Origin: Siphonodentalium dalli
Lineage: Eukaryota > Mollusca > Scaphopoda > Gadilida > Siphonodentaliidae
NCBI GenBank assembly: GCA_032622095.1
Contig: CP136066.1
Coordinates: forward strand, 103,689,319 to 103,753,318
Length of the DNA stretch: 64,000 bases
Direction of reading: 5' to 3'
Below the pieces are notes generated by a model that was not told where the DNA came from, did not search any database, and was given only the letters and a program-made list of their open reading frames with translations. The translations under genes were made by a program, and so were the position numbers. Shown here piece after piece: positions 1-11,939 of the stretch. Each line of letters begins with the position of its first letter. Positions within the stretch are counted from its first letter, which is position 1.

Positions 1-840
1 ATTTTAACCTGAAAATTGCCCCCCAAAAAACAACTAGTGGTCTAATTCCAGACAAATGCACACAGCTACCGACAACAGACCAGGAAACACCGGGCCGACC
101 ATGGTTGTTCCGCCCGGTGTGAGAAATTTTTGAAAACTATACAAGAAAATCGCAAATCCTAGCATCTAGACTGGCCCCAACTGAAGCTTTCCTAGTGTTG
201 GAAATTTCAAACCTCATGCTCCCCCTCAGGTTGGAAAATTCTTCAACTGATGACCATTTATGTCTACAAGTTTGACCAAATGTAGTAAAATATTGTTTTG
301 CTAAACTAATTAGCAGTTTCGTAATGGCCATGTGAATGGGGCAATGACACACCGGGCCGACCATGGTTCGGCCCGGTGTGTGAAAATTTTGAAATCTGAA
401 CAAGAAAATCGCAAAATCCTAATATCTAGACTAGCCTCAAGTCTTCTTAGAGTTGGAAATTTCAAACCTGACACCCCCCCCCACTTAGGTTGGAAAATTT
501 TCAACTGATGACAATTCCAATGACAATGTTGACCAATTGTATGACAATATTGTTTTCTTAAATTAGCTAGAAGTTTTTGACTGGCCACGGGGGAGGGACC
601 AGGACACAAGCTTTCCAAGTGCTGGAAATTTCCAACCTGTCACCCCCCTAAGGTTGGAAAATTTCCAACTGATGACCATTTCTGTCAAAATATTTGACCA
701 AAAATAGGAACATATGCTAATATTGGTCGAAAAACAATAAATTCCCCCCAATAAATTGTTTTTACCTGAAATTAGGAATTTCCAACTATTGAAAATATAG
801 CTATCTGCTGGGGTTGAGACACCCCCACCCCCTCTAGCCA
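1..840. repeat. Diverged tandem repeat with two long palindromes
   Basis: Three related blocks begin near 181, 438 and 608. Each holds an arm like TTGGAAATTTCAAACC followed by a C-rich spacer and GGTTGGAAAATTTTCAACTG, so each can fold as a hairpin. Blocks one and two are each preceded by a GC-rich palindrome (88-121 and 348-380) of the form CACACCGGGCCGA, a CCATGG core, then TCGGCCCGGTGTG; these are about 260 bp apart. No protein-coding signal is convincing. Diverged relatives of the TTGGAAATTTC arms occur near 8600-8650 and 15300-15560, so this is a dispersed family rather than a private satellite. Confidence 0.6.
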
Positions 841-2244
841 CATCCCTGGCTAAGCTATATAATATGATCTGGTAACAACATAATTAAGTACAAAATAATC
901 ACGGTACGTAGAACCATAATCCCTTTACTGCGAGTGGCAAGCACGATTGTCCAGCAAACGGAATCGAAGTCGACATTTCTGCGAAAAGGTTTTTGGACTC
1001 TCCGAAAAAATTACGACTACAATACGTAATAATTATTTGTCGTCGTTCATTTTGCGACAGGACTGGTGTCTATTAGGTGTCAAATAACAATCAATATGTC
1101 GACTCTAAATTAAGTCGTTTCAAAAATCAATGCGTGTATTTCAAACCGAATAATTTACAACGCAAAATTGTCTGAACCAATAGTTAATGATAAACCACTT
1201 CAGATGCAGTATGCTTCGTTTGTTTTATTGAAGCGGTATATTCCAAACTGATAAGCTTGTTACAAGTCAACAAGACTAGTGTCAAAGGCAATCAACGGGA
1301 AAGAACTCTATCGTCTATATGTTTTTACTAATGGTGAAGGTTACAGTGAAGTAATTATTTCCCATAGGCCTCAGTGTTAACATATAATGGCCTGCAGCCC
1401 TGACTATCCACGAATTGTGATAAATGAGTACATGGTCACCGGAATTGGCATCTGCGCAAAGTTTCTGCATGAAAAAAATCATATCGTCGAGCATGGAATG
1501 AACCTTTAAATTTGGGATTTATAATCGAGAGTCAGAATTGCATGAAAAAAATATTGACATTTTTTACCTCACACCAAAAAAATTAAATCTAGGAACCACG
1601 TGCTTTACAATGTGCCAATGTTTTGTTTGGAGTCTGAAATTTCAAGAGGAGTGATTGCATGTATTTTATATGTTTAAATATCGAAACTACTATTAACCAA
1701 CCAGAGCCCAGAATTGTTTTAATTCTCTCCTGCATCTTGGTCCAAAATCCGTTGGAGGGCGCTACCAATCGAATTACTTCACTGTAACCTGAAGCATACC
1801 AATTGTCAAACTCCATGCGTCGCCCTCCACGTTATCACTGCCACAAACCACTGCCGGAAGGGTGGTACTTTGCGGACCGATACATCTATTTTTACGTATC
1901 CTCGGAACTATATTTAGTCACCTATTATCTTATTTTGACCACCAAAACTTTGCAATAATGGTAATTCTTTCGGCATTGAAAAGAACAATAGCAATTGAGC
2001 CAGGCATATACAATTGTTGTCCTAAAACATAAGAAGTAAGAACATGTAAGAAATCTTTACCAAATGTCCTTGTGGCAGTGCATGGTATCTAAGCGGAGCG
2101 ATGAGAGATAACTCTGCCTGGAGTTTGACCAATTGTATTGATGTCACACAGAATGTTATTGGGGGATACGGCAGCTGGATACGGTGGTGTGGTCGTTGAG
2201 GCACACTGTGTAAACCGCGAAGCTGTACCAAACTTGATCATGCA
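841..2244. other. Intergenic DNA, nothing recognised
   Basis: This is AT-rich sequence with no long open frame, tandem repeat or RNA gene that I can support. A 75-residue open frame on the minus strand (1589-1816) has no recognisable domain and no convincing splice context. Confidence 0.4.
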
Positions 2245-2248
2245 TTAA

Positions 2249-2746
2249 AGATACGGTCGGCGTTGGCGGTGGGTATGCTGTTAAAATAGTCACCTCCGTC
2301 AAAAACCGCCATAAACAGAAAGAATAGTAAAATACCAATCAGAAATATGGCATAAACAGTATGTTATTGTCAATTGTGTCCCTTTGTTATGTAAACAAAA
2401 GCAAAAAATGTTACGTTACCAGGCTTTTGTTTAGATCCGGATATGGTAAATATAAAGAGCGTTATTTGTTACTGTTTTCCTGATATTGAAATAATAAAGA
2501 GCGTTTATATCATTTGTGTGTGATTAACCAATAGAATTGCGCTGTGTTATGTGAACAGACTCACAACCGTTGTAACACGAGCAGACTCTTGTTTACGTAC
2601 ACCATCGTACGTCTTGACGACAGTACACTATTTACGCGCTGATTATGTTTGGCATATAAACAAAACTATATATCTTTTAATATTCCTTCTGTTGATGGCG
2701 ATTTGAACAAATATGAATATTTCTGCAACGAACGCCGCCCGTGCGT
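2249..2746 (-). mobile_element. TTAA-flanked MITE, copy 1 (full length)
   Basis: A non-coding element of about 498 bp is flanked by TTAA at 2245-2248 and 2747-2750. Its ends are imperfect inverted repeats of roughly 60-70 bp: the left end runs AGATACGGTCGGCGTTGG and the right end, read in reverse, CGCACGGGCGGCGTTCG. The interior carries opposed AAAGAGCGTT / AACGCTCTTT and GTTTACATAACA motifs. The same sequence recurs at 32154-32661 and 58585-59079, with one end only at 23222-23300. TTAA targeting and the lack of an ORF fit a non-autonomous DNA transposon, probably mobilised by a piggyBac-type transposase. The termini do not match the piggyBac fragment at 32.8-33.5 kb, so that relationship is not shown. 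Confidence 0.8.
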
Positions 2747-2796
2747 TTAAATAGTGGTAAATAGTAATAAATTTACCGGCATAGACGGTATAAGAA

Positions 2797-3560
2797 ATGA
2801 TTTACTTAAATCGGTCGTACCTATTATTATTAAAGACGTCACATATCGCTTCAACATTGTACATGTACTTACTTCTCATTATCCAAGAAAATGGAGTGAA
2901 TTGGTTTTACAAGATATGCTATAAGAGTGACATAAATAATTATAGAGCAATTTCTCTGAGTTGTTCTGTGGGAAAATTATTTAACAAAATTATAAATTAA
3001 AGAATAACCATATTCTTAGAAGAAAGTAGTCTGATTAGTGAAAACTAATTTGGTTTTTGAAAAAAAAACAAGAGCTCAATAGATAGTGGTTTAATTTTGA
3101 AAACATTAATCGCCACGTACATGTACCAATAAGAAACAAACCCGCTCCATTTGAAATTTTTCTCCAAAATGTGAACCGCATGGAATTACTGGTAACCTCT
3201 TCCACACATTAAAGTCCATGTACGAATCGAGCTATTATGTGACACGGAGAAGTGAGGGTGGGACCTAAACAATTATCAACTATTGGGTTAAGGCAGGGAT
3301 GTTCTGTGACTCCCACACTCTTTAATATTTTTCTAGATGGCATATCTCGGAAATGATTGATCAGTCATGTTCTCCTGTGAATATTGGGAACACCGCCATC
3401 AATCATCTTCTTATTGCCGATGACCTTATCTTATTGTCGGACTCGCATAATGCAGGACGGCTTACAAAACTGTCTGATTAAGTTACAATTAAGTATATGT
3501 ATATAACATCAACATTGCGATTAATACTGACAAAAGCAAATGCATGGCATTTCATTCTAT
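2797..3560 (+). pseudogene. Decayed LINE reverse transcriptase fragment
   Basis: Pieces of a non-LTR reverse transcriptase (RT) are visible on the plus strand in shifting frames. Near 2925-2998 there is NNYRAISLSCSVGKLFNKII, the RT finger block. At 3287-3346 there is GLRQGCSVTPTLFNIFLDG, the block before the catalytic site, and at about 3418-3438 ADDLILL, the catalytic aspartates. Stops and frameshifts separate them, so this is a dead copy. It faces a second decayed LINE on the minus strand starting near 3700. Confidence 0.7.
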
Positions 3561-3689
3561 TTATCAAGATTAATTAGGAACCATCAACATATTTGAATTA
3601 TATCACTTAATTGTATAATGTGTTTACTTTTGCATCATTCCGCGGTATATATTAGTAATAATATTTAGCATCTTGCCATTAATTCCAGA

Positions 3690-4238
3690 CATTCCCATTT
3701 TATACCATTTTATATAGACCTTCCCTCCACACAAAATCGAAAGCTAGCTTTTTCCAGGTCCACAAAAGCGCAATATAACCGTTTTTGTAGTGTAATCGTG
3801 CTGTCAATACAAATTGAGGAACACAAGATTGTCGGTTGTGGAATATCCTGTTCTGAATCTACTCTGAAATTCTGAGATTAAATTTCCTGACTGAGAGAAA
3901 TGAATTGAGCCAGAGTTTAAGAAAAAAGAGAGGTAATCAGCTTCTCAAAAAAATAGTTATGCCACGATAATTCCCCGGCTCACGTTTTGACCATTTTTTC
4001 TTATATATCGGGATTATATATCAGGTACAAAACCAAAATCAAATATTAGATTAAAACGTTTTACATATATTGGCATCATAATATCCAGTGAACTTTTTAA
4101 ATATTCATTTATGATAAGATCATCGGAAGTGGCTTTATTATTTTTCATCTTAGGTAATTTTCGTATTCGAATCTTGTTCAACATCGATATTGATTTCCGG
4201 TACTGAGAGCGGATTACCAGTATGGTTATTCTCACCAC
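3690..4238 (-). pseudogene. Decayed LINE RT fragment, minus strand
   Basis: Reading the minus strand from 4238 downwards gives KMKNNKATSDDLIINEYLKS, the linker and finger region typical of non-LTR RTs. It is followed after frameshifts by EPGNYRGIT and SRFRTGYSTTDNL, and finally a remnant of the catalytic motif A region near 3690-3730. Several stops interrupt it. It probably belongs with the other minus-strand LINE pieces up to 6690, although a C-terminal piece (4402-4755) lies between them in the wrong order. That implies rearrangement or nested insertion. Confidence 0.65.
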
Positions 4239-4401
4239 GATTTAATTCTTGAAAATTACTAATAACATAACATTAACATTTTTTTATTGACATAATACAC
4301 CCACACGGGGCAGTTGTCATAATACAGATAATTTAAACACAAGTGAAGACAATTTCAGATAAAAACTATATAACTTGTATTTGTAACTCAACACTATATT
4401 C

Positions 4402-4755
4402 TCAATTATTTGCGGAAAACTGCCGAACCATGTTACAGATCAGATTGCATATGCTCGGGTGTTCAGCCTTCATGAGGAATATGAACTTTTCTATTTCATC
4501 AAAGTTTACGAAAATTGGTTGGTGAACTCCTATTTCAGTGAAAAATCTCTTCCGCAAATGGTTATGTTTTTCACATCTCATTATAAAGTGTTCTTCCGTT
4601 TCAATTTCATTTGCTTCACATTTTTTACATATGCGTTTCTCGTAAGGTATTTTTGGCTGAGCGTGTCGCCCAACCTCTACCTGCAACTTATGATTGCTTA
4701 CTCTAAGCTTACTGAAACACGATCTCGTATAAAAATTAGTAATTTGGAGTAAGTA
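4402..4755 (-). pseudogene. LINE C-terminal Cys/His domain fragment
   Basis: The minus strand encodes KLRVSNHKLQVEVGRHAQPK, then ICKKCEANEIETEEHFIMRC. This is the C-x2-C...H...C module found after the RT domain of many CR1/L2-like LINE proteins (pattern CxxC..E.E.E.HF...C). The open frame covers 4402-4686 and the similarity extends upstream into another frame to about 4755. It is a fragment out of its normal order relative to the RT piece at 3690-4238. Confidence 0.65.
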
Positions 4756-5233
4756 TGGTTCAATTTCATATTGTTCTTTGAAACAACGATACGTTCACAT
4801 AATATGAATCGTACGTAACACGTAGTGGAGCACCCACACATGATGTGCCTCAAACTTGCCTTTTTTCGGCGACATAACGCTAAGAATAATTCATGTAACA
4901 CCATGCAGTGGTCACGACGGAGACGACATGCCAAATTGACAAGAAGTGTCGTGGGTTGTAAATCTTGTAATGACTTCTTCATTTTTCGTTTTCATTAAGC
5001 TGACCAACGAAATTGGTCTAATGAAATTAATAGACTTAAATTACATGTGAATTCTTCGTTAGTTGTGAAGTAGTTACTTTCATTTTTATCGCGAAGCTTC
5101 ATTTCCAATTCCGCGTTTTTTTTGCAATCTCCACACGGTTGCTAACCGGAAGTCACGTGACAATTTCTCCAAATTCTATACCCGCGATCTTGAAAAATCA
5201 CTGATGGATATAGAAAAAATTATATGACGTCAT

Positions 5234-5455
5234 TCACCTGCCTTTGGTATAAACACCCTTGGTGGTTGCTATAAAGAGCGTCGAGAGATATATCCCCGTT
5301 CCGGTTATTTTCATTTCGGAGTAATCTCTGCAGAATTGACTGAAATCAATATGACTCAAATGTGCCATTTTCTCGCTTGTCTGCGTTCTGTGTTGTTTTA
5401 TAGCAGTATTCAACGATCGATTATAAGCTTTTTCTGCTTTCTTCAAATGGACCAT
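5234..5455 (-). pseudogene. LINE fragment, linker between endonuclease and RT
   Basis: The minus strand encodes LKKAEKAYNRSLNTAIKQHR followed by a short stretch with a phenylalanine and no conserved catalytic motif. Stretches of this type (basic, helical, AIK/AVR followed by an FW-like motif) occur between the endonuclease and RT domains of non-LTR retrotransposons. It lies downstream, in the same orientation, of the endonuclease remnant at 5781-6690. I assign it by position and general character only. Confidence 0.45.
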
Positions 5456-5780
5456 ATTTTCATTAGAGCTGTTGTGCTTACAACATCACCCTGCCTCCCT
5501 ATAGTGTGAACGGCTTTCTCTGCAATTCTTGTTCAATCAATGGTTATTTATTTTGCTTCCCGGTTGGTCTTAAGTTTTGGGCTTTCGCCTACCGAACGTT
5601 TCCCCAGCAGCGGCAGTGAGGGTATCATATATAATTTCTACAACTTTGTTATGATCGATCGCGCTTTCGTCTATGTCCCTTAAAATAAGGGATATTTCTT
5701 CTACATGGCTTCAGTTGAGGTTTTTCAGATATGTATTTATTTGGCTTGGGTCCCAGTTACGCCGCGCTGCAGTATTCTGA

Positions 5781-6690
5781 TCATTTTTGATACGGTGCAA
5801 GTGAAATAATGAGGTGATATTCGATCCCCCAAAAGAAGTTTAAGAGATATTGGTGAATGCAAGTCCGAAAAAAGAGAGAATTAAATTTATATAACTCAAA
5901 TCCCCCAATATACTTGGCTGTAGAGTTCTGGCTTAATACAAAATCGACAACAGATAACCCCCGACATGTAAATTCGCCGATCCCTTTATCCACATCGACC
6001 CTACGCCGTTTGATCTACATAGTTCTAATAATGATCTTCCAAAACTGTTAAGTTTGTTATCACGCCTACACCTCTCTATTCGGAATCCATTTTCGATCAG
6101 TGTTGTTTGTATACAATAATTGAACTCATAGGTTGATTCAAACGGGTTTAAATAAGAATATGTACAATTCAAATCACCAACCGTCAATGTACGTGGATTA
6201 AAATCTCCAACGAGATATATATTTTTGAACTCAACAGAAATACTGAGGTATTCAAAGAGCAACTGTGAATATGGATAATTTATCTAGGGGTGGGATATAA
6301 ATAATACCTATACAATGAGATCCTCAGATATATTAGCTACTCGGTGATTGATTTTCAGCCACAATATATATTTACAATCGTTTTGATGGCGTCGATAGCC
6401 CCACCAAACATTGTTTATATCCATCACGATTCCACCCGACATCGAGTACCATCTGTTTTTTATTCTTGTATACAAAGAATATCATAGTCACTACAGACTT
6501 CCAGAAATTGTGGATATTTATCTCTCGTCATCAACCCACATACATTGATTGACAGAACATTTAAATTACTGAAATTTGAATAATGATTAGTATTTTCTCT
6601 CTCTGTGCGTTGTTTTGAGTTCAGTTTCTGTTGCGAACTATCATTGATTGGAAAAACATAAACCGGCAAAGTGTGCGCGATCTTCATTAG
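5781..6690 (-). pseudogene. LINE endonuclease-domain remnant
   Basis: Minus-strand frames contain LNVLSINVCGLMTRDKYPQF and then YDILCIQE (6460-6600), the start of an apurinic-type LINE endonuclease (N-x-x-G-L ... Q-E). A later piece near 5850-5960 reads FTCRGLSVVDFVLSQ, matching the S-x-x-D-F/Y-x-L block near the end of that domain. Stops and frameshifts separate the pieces. The region lies downstream (minus sense) of the TMEM179-like exon at 7224 and so probably sits in an intron of that gene. Confidence 0.65.
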
Positions 6691-7223
6691 TATGAATATT
6701 TCAAGAAGAACTTACTCCTGTATTTTCGATACTGTGCCGAAAAATGAGAAATTGAAGTCGCGATTGTTAAAACTTATGTGATGGGTCAATGGTCTTTTAT
6801 AAGTAATGATGTAATTGTAAACTTCATTAATGAATCCAACAGGAATCGAAACACAAACAAACGACGCGTGAAGATATCAGTATTGGGTATATATAAGCTG
6901 TTGATTTTCAATTAACATTTGAAGTGGAGGCAAAAAGAGGTTAAGAGGTATTATCGTTGATGTTTGGAAGAGCTATATTGTGGGTTTTATAAACAAAACA
7001 CAGAGATTAGAGGTTGACAAAGAGGGAACATAGTAACCGTTGATGAAGATGTCAAATAGGGATTATTGATCACCGCGGTCTTAACAATATAGTTTGTTGA
7101 GGGGTTGGACAGCGGAGCTCGTTTAAGTCCCTGTGTTTTGTAGCAGCACATAATTATAACTATAATACCCACAATAGAATATATAATGGTCCCTATAACA
7201 TGATTGCCGGTCTATATATTTAC

Positions 7224-8948
7224 CTCTCCATTTTTAGTCCAGCATCTTTAGCATCCACTAGCATGGTGGAACATAATTCATTGAACCCTGCGCTGATCGT
7301 GCATGCGGATACCAGGGCAATTATAGAGCAGATCATTCCAACAACAACCTCCGCCAGATAACAACCAGCGGGAATATTGAATCTGCAGAAGAAATTGAAC
7401 ATTTATTAAAGAGACATATACATGTACAATAATCAAGCCTCGACATAAAATTTATTGATTGGTATTTTCTTGACGCTGTCGCATTCTGGGGTCGGTTTGT
7501 GCCACCAATTCTCATTTACGGAATAATATTTTGGATTTGATCGAAATATAAAACAGTGATAACTATGCGGATTGCCATACACTTACACTAGAATATGTGA
7601 ATATACATTCAAGATGGCGACCAAAATGGGTGCAAAAATCAAGAAATCATCCAACTTTGCCTTCTCGAGATTCTAGATAAGTGTCTTAACAGAAATGGGT
7701 AGAATTTGATGAAAAAGTTTAAACTGTATATTATGTATTGTTATTGTAATCCACTTAAACTCGGAACAGAGAAAGTACGTCCAAGATGGTGGCCCAAACG
7801 GCAAGCAGAAATCAGCATCATCAAAATTTGTCCCAATGTTTATGGATAACGCTTCTAAGATGCATGCCTTTTAGCGAAAGGAGGAGCATATATTGGCCCA
7901 AATTAATGAGACATTATCATTTAATTATATGCAATGAATAGTTTTAATTCAAATATATTCATTGCATATAAATTGGAGTTTATAACCCGATAATTTATAA
8001 ATGGATGGAGTCATAGAAACCTGGCATTAAATTTGCCAGATAGAGTTAGCCCCCTAATTCGACTTGCGTATTAGTTTGATGTCCGAATGATAACCTGAGT
8101 TTATTAGCCAATTGCTTTCAAATTTCGGTATGTGAATTACCCACATGGAGATGCAAGTCGAATTCGAATGTGGGTCCAGTCCGATCATCCCATTTCGACT
8201 TACAATTAGCAGATTATGTTAGTGTCCGCATGATAACAGAATTACGTTATCGTTATACTTTCAAATGTTGATTAATCACATGGACATGCAGGTCAAGTTC
8301 GGAAGTTTGTCCGATTTTTTTGATAGAATTAAGCCATTTTGATTTAGAATGTACTGATTACATTGATGTCTCGGTAGACTATTCACGTGGAGATCCATTG
8401 TATGACCAGCAATAACAAAAGTTTACTGTTTTGAAGAAAAAAAAACAACGCTCAAAAGAAAGCCACTTGATTTGTGGGAAGTATGTATGGCCAGGTGGCA
8501 TTGCATTGACCTCCGTTTGCCCATATAGGTCAGGGACGACGGTGGGGGGGGGGGGGGGGGGTGGGGGGGTCAATTGGTGTGCTTCATCTTCAAATTCAAA
8601 CAGTTGAAAATTCCTACCCGAACCAACGGTATAGTTGGAAATTTCAGGATGAAACAGGTTTAAGTTGTTCCGATAATGAATGGAGTTTGAATGAAGTGAT
8701 GTGATGGATTTTGATATTAGAAGTTGGACGCCCTATCCACGTCCCTCGTCTCACCCTATCTCTTTCTGTGACTTCCGCATGAGAAAGGCGTGTACGCTCG
8801 CAGCCACCGGGCTCAGCAACAGGCACAATATGGCTTGGGAGCACACGTTGAAATTACAGACAGATGTTGGTCCGAACCTGTACTTGAAATACTTGGCAGA
8901 TACGAAGTTTACTTTTGTATACAGCAGGCAGTTCCCGTCAAAGTTGGT
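7224..8948 (-). CDS. TMEM179-like four-pass membrane protein, two internal exons
   Basis: Two minus-strand exons join cleanly. Exon A is 8948-8755 (194 nt) after the acceptor TTCTCTATCCACAG, and its donor GTGAGA follows two bases of a Gly codon. Exon B is 7382-7224 (159 nt) after TTTCTTCTGCAG, supplies the third base, and ends at the donor GTAAAT. The joined peptide runs TNFDGNCLLYTKVNF, then FGPTSVCNFNVCSQAILCLL (membrane segment), then a second membrane segment VVVGMICSIIALVSACTISA and GFNELCSTM. From memory of the TMEM179/TMEM179B family, the pattern of G-x-CLL, a loop to FGP..C.F, then a hydrophobic helix ending ..GF..WC.T is shared. The role of the family is poorly known. The first exon (start codon, first helix) and last exon (fourth helix) were not found. 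An open frame at 6987-7190 with a strong hydrophobic stretch cannot be spliced in frame with exon B. The LINE debris at 3.7-6.7 kb would lie in the following intron. Confidence 0.65.
7926..7970. repeat. Short perfect inverted repeat
   Basis: TATATGCAATGAATA at 7926-7940 is exactly reversed as TATTCATTGCATATA at 7956-7970, with a 15-base loop. It lies in the intron between the two TMEM179-like exons. Function is unknown. Confidence 0.7.
8050..8400. repeat. Tandem repeat, about 142-bp unit, 2.4 copies
   Basis: Blocks beginning near 8056, 8198 and 8337 share, in order, TTCGACTT, a G-T-C-C/T-C-G-N-A-T-G-A-T-A-A-C motif, TTTCAAAT, ACCCACATGGAGATGCA and CAAGT(C/T)(C/G)AA. They are well diverged and lie in the intron of the TMEM179-like gene. 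Confidence 0.55.
8541..8570. repeat. Poly-G run
   Basis: About 18 G, one T, then 7 G in a row. On this strand it could form G-quadruplex structure; it is also a place where assembly length is unreliable. Confidence 0.9.
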
Positions 8949-8970
8949 CTGTGGATAGAGAATAAACACC

Positions 8971-11939
8971 ACTCAAATTTCAAGCCTAAACAACTAGTAA
9001 TATATCCCCGTTGACATACATGCAGATTTATATACTCTGAAAAGACTTACCGAAGTCTCAACAATTCAACAGCTGTATTGCTCAAAGTTTCAATTATTTA
9101 AGTATTCATTTGTTGCTGATGTTATTGAATGGTTCTTTTCGTGTGTACTATATATTTTATTTCACATTACTATCTAAGCACAATCCACGTTTGCGATTGG
9201 TTGCTTGACATTAACTATTTCCGATAGTTTAGTACCCAACACGATAGACCGCTTCCTAATTTTAGACTATCGCTGGGAAAAGACAGAAATCTATTTTTAG
9301 CATTCATGATATTCCGCGGAGGTAATTTGAAAGTAATTTCCGCCTCGTTAGAAAAGTTCAACAATTTTTGTCCGAAATGTATTTGTAATCGACAACTAGA
9401 CCAAAACAAAAATATATATCGCAAGCAAATTATAGTATTTGTGATTGTTTCCACATGTTTGATGTGAGGATTTATCTCTTTCCTGTGTCGGTGATCACAA
9501 AATCGCTTCGAAATTTTTTGTCAATTACCTAAGTTTGCAATATATTACGTTTTCGAAACAAATTTTAAGTTGGTTTTCGGTGGGGAAAATATTAAATTGC
9601 CCGGTAGTTTAAAAAAAAAATGTTAATTACCCAAAGATATACATATATATTCTGTCATTTACATAAAGATGTGTATTCAATCATTTATCAATGGGACGTG
9701 TGGGGGAGGGGTGATCAAACAAACTTACTTTGCATACATGTGACTGGCGCGCAATATATATGATGTTGTCTAAGAATAGTTACTGTAATTGATCAGTTGC
9801 TGGTAACGTTGTATTGATCTCGATGTTGACATAATTTTGCTATTTTTTTTGTGCCACAGAAAGATAAAGTATAGATCTTAAGGAGTCATTGCCCGGTAGT
9901 TAATATGATCTGATTGTGAATTGTTTGACATTATGGAATCTGGGACAGCATGAAGAACGTTCGATAAATATCATAAATATTGTACTGCTTGTCCCACTCT
10001 TTTTGAAAAGCTGACGAAAGCCCTATGAGATTTACGTCTCTGGATCTGTAATAGAGTTTTATTTTCTAGGACGATGTGGCTTTCCCAAGATGACGAAATA
10101 AATCGTTTCCTCAACTTTTGTGAGAATGAGGTCAGTCATGAATGAATCAACCCTATGTAGACGACTTATCCTCTCTTGTAAATATACTAGAGAAGGTCGT
10201 TTAAGATATTGGCTTTCTCCGTATCAGTAGTATATGTTATCTGTTTTTTTTGTAATTTATGTATAAGATCTGGGATGCATTGTTTTATTTAAAAAAAAAA
10301 TTCTAGCTCCAGAAAGATTTAGGGTTTGATGCTGACTCTTTCATTATGTTTTCTTCGAATGTTTTGTTTGCTAGGTAGTTTTCAGATGTCCTTTTATTTC
10401 TATAGCTCTTTTTATTTTATATCTGTCCTTGCGTCGCCCGTCATCCACATATTACCGTTCCTTTCTAGATTTAGCGTTTGTGATGAATTTATTAATTACC
10501 CGGACTGTTCACAATTTTCGGACAGTAATAACTCCCAGTCAAACTCTGAAATTTTATGTTTTATACATTTCACTACCCAATTCCAGTGCTAATAGCACAT
10601 CCAAGGACAAATGACACACCGACAACTTGTTGAAACATTATTTGTTCCAACGATCGCGAAATCTTCATGATTCGGCACAAAAGAAATCGACCATTCGAAA
10701 TTGTTGTTAACGCCATTACGGAGCACATCTTAATAAGAGTTCGGAGAATGTTATATTGCTATGGATAGATCCGATAGATACAATGTTTTCAAACGCTAGA
10801 AACAAGTCTCGTTCCGGTAAAATAATCAAGTAAAACTTCGTCATATTAAATTATAATCTAGTTGATGTGTTCGGGATAGCAATATTGGTTAAATGGTATG
10901 AAAATTACATATTTAAATGAACCAGGACCTGATATATATATATATAGCCAGTGCGACAAAATGAACCTATTTTAAATGAGAACTGGTGTGATCGAGGGTT
11001 TAGTGATTAGCACCACTTCCACCACAAAAAACAGTGGTATCTCCACAATTTTATCGTTGTATCGTCATGTAAATTTGTCGCTACGACGAAAACGTCAGAT
11101 CAGGGAGGTTGGTGAAGAAGGGTCTGTGTGTTAGTTTTCTTTACGCCTTTAGCCATTGTACTTATAATGCTCTTGTATTGTATATATATCGTGTTTTATG
11201 CATCAGTTATTACAAAATGCGATAAGATAAGGTGGTTGCAATTATTTCGCCCTCCGGGTGTAATCTAGTCTGCTGTCTTTTGGTAATGCATGGGCCATGG
11301 GGGTATTATTTATAGAAATTGTTTTTGTTTTGGGACGCATTAAAAGTTGGTAGTGCGACCCCGAGGCCGAGTCCGGTAAAATGTGTAGTTGGAAATATAA
11401 GTGCAAGGCGATTAATTCTAACTGGAATTCGCGCGCTGCGCGTTATGTTTCTAATGTTCTTTAACCTGCTTTGTTGCATTGTTATTTGAACATCTTTCGT
11501 TTATTTTCACGTGATATGAAGCGGAATGGTATCTACTATTATACTGCACGGGGATTTGATGATTGTATAAGAAATTTAATTCGAACATGAATCCTACGAG
11601 GTGTTAGTTTAACATGTTATTTAATATCGTTTAGTGAACTTTTTCATTTAGTTATACGCGACAAATATCGGCATGTTATATACTAAATGAATTGGGATGG
11701 TAATTATTAACCAATTCCTACGTTAATCCTTCGTGCTTTTTCTAAATATTGACTTTTCATTTCTTTGTATGCGGAATATATCGGAGCTATGCATAGAGAT
11801 GTTATTAAGAAAGTTCCAACACTAACCCTTCACATTGGTTGTTTAACATACAATGTGGCCTAATTCTAAACATCATTTTTGTGTGTACCGAGGATATATC
11901 AGAATGCTATATGAATTGAAGAATGTTAAGAGATTACCC
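8971..11939. other. Intergenic or upstream intron DNA, nothing recognised
   Basis: There is no convincing coding exon, RNA gene or complete repeat. If the TMEM179-like gene is intact, its first exon should lie here or further to the right on the minus strand, but I could not identify it. Short open frames at 9215-9454 and 10326-10614 show no domain and no splice context. Confidence 0.4.

Noticed and set aside
1589-1816. Minus-strand frame considered as a distant TMEM179-like last exon
   Set aside because: The frame that reaches its hydrophobic part is closed by stops upstream, and the nearest AG acceptor leads into another frame.
2249-2746. Possibility that the TTAA MITE derives from the piggyBac element at 32.8-33.5 kb
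   Set aside because: The termini differ (AGATACGG... versus CTCTTTACTTCCC...); only the TTAA target is common.
6987-7190. Minus-strand frame with a hydrophobic stretch (GTIIYSIVGIIVIIMCCYK) considered as the last TMEM179-like exon
   Set aside because: It begins only ~34 bases after exon B, and no acceptor gives the right phase; the loop expected between the helices is missing. It could be chance or a displaced remnant.
8701-9014. Plus-strand open frames of 74-85 residues
   Set aside because: They are antisense to TMEM179-like exon A, which has splice sites and family pattern on the minus strand.
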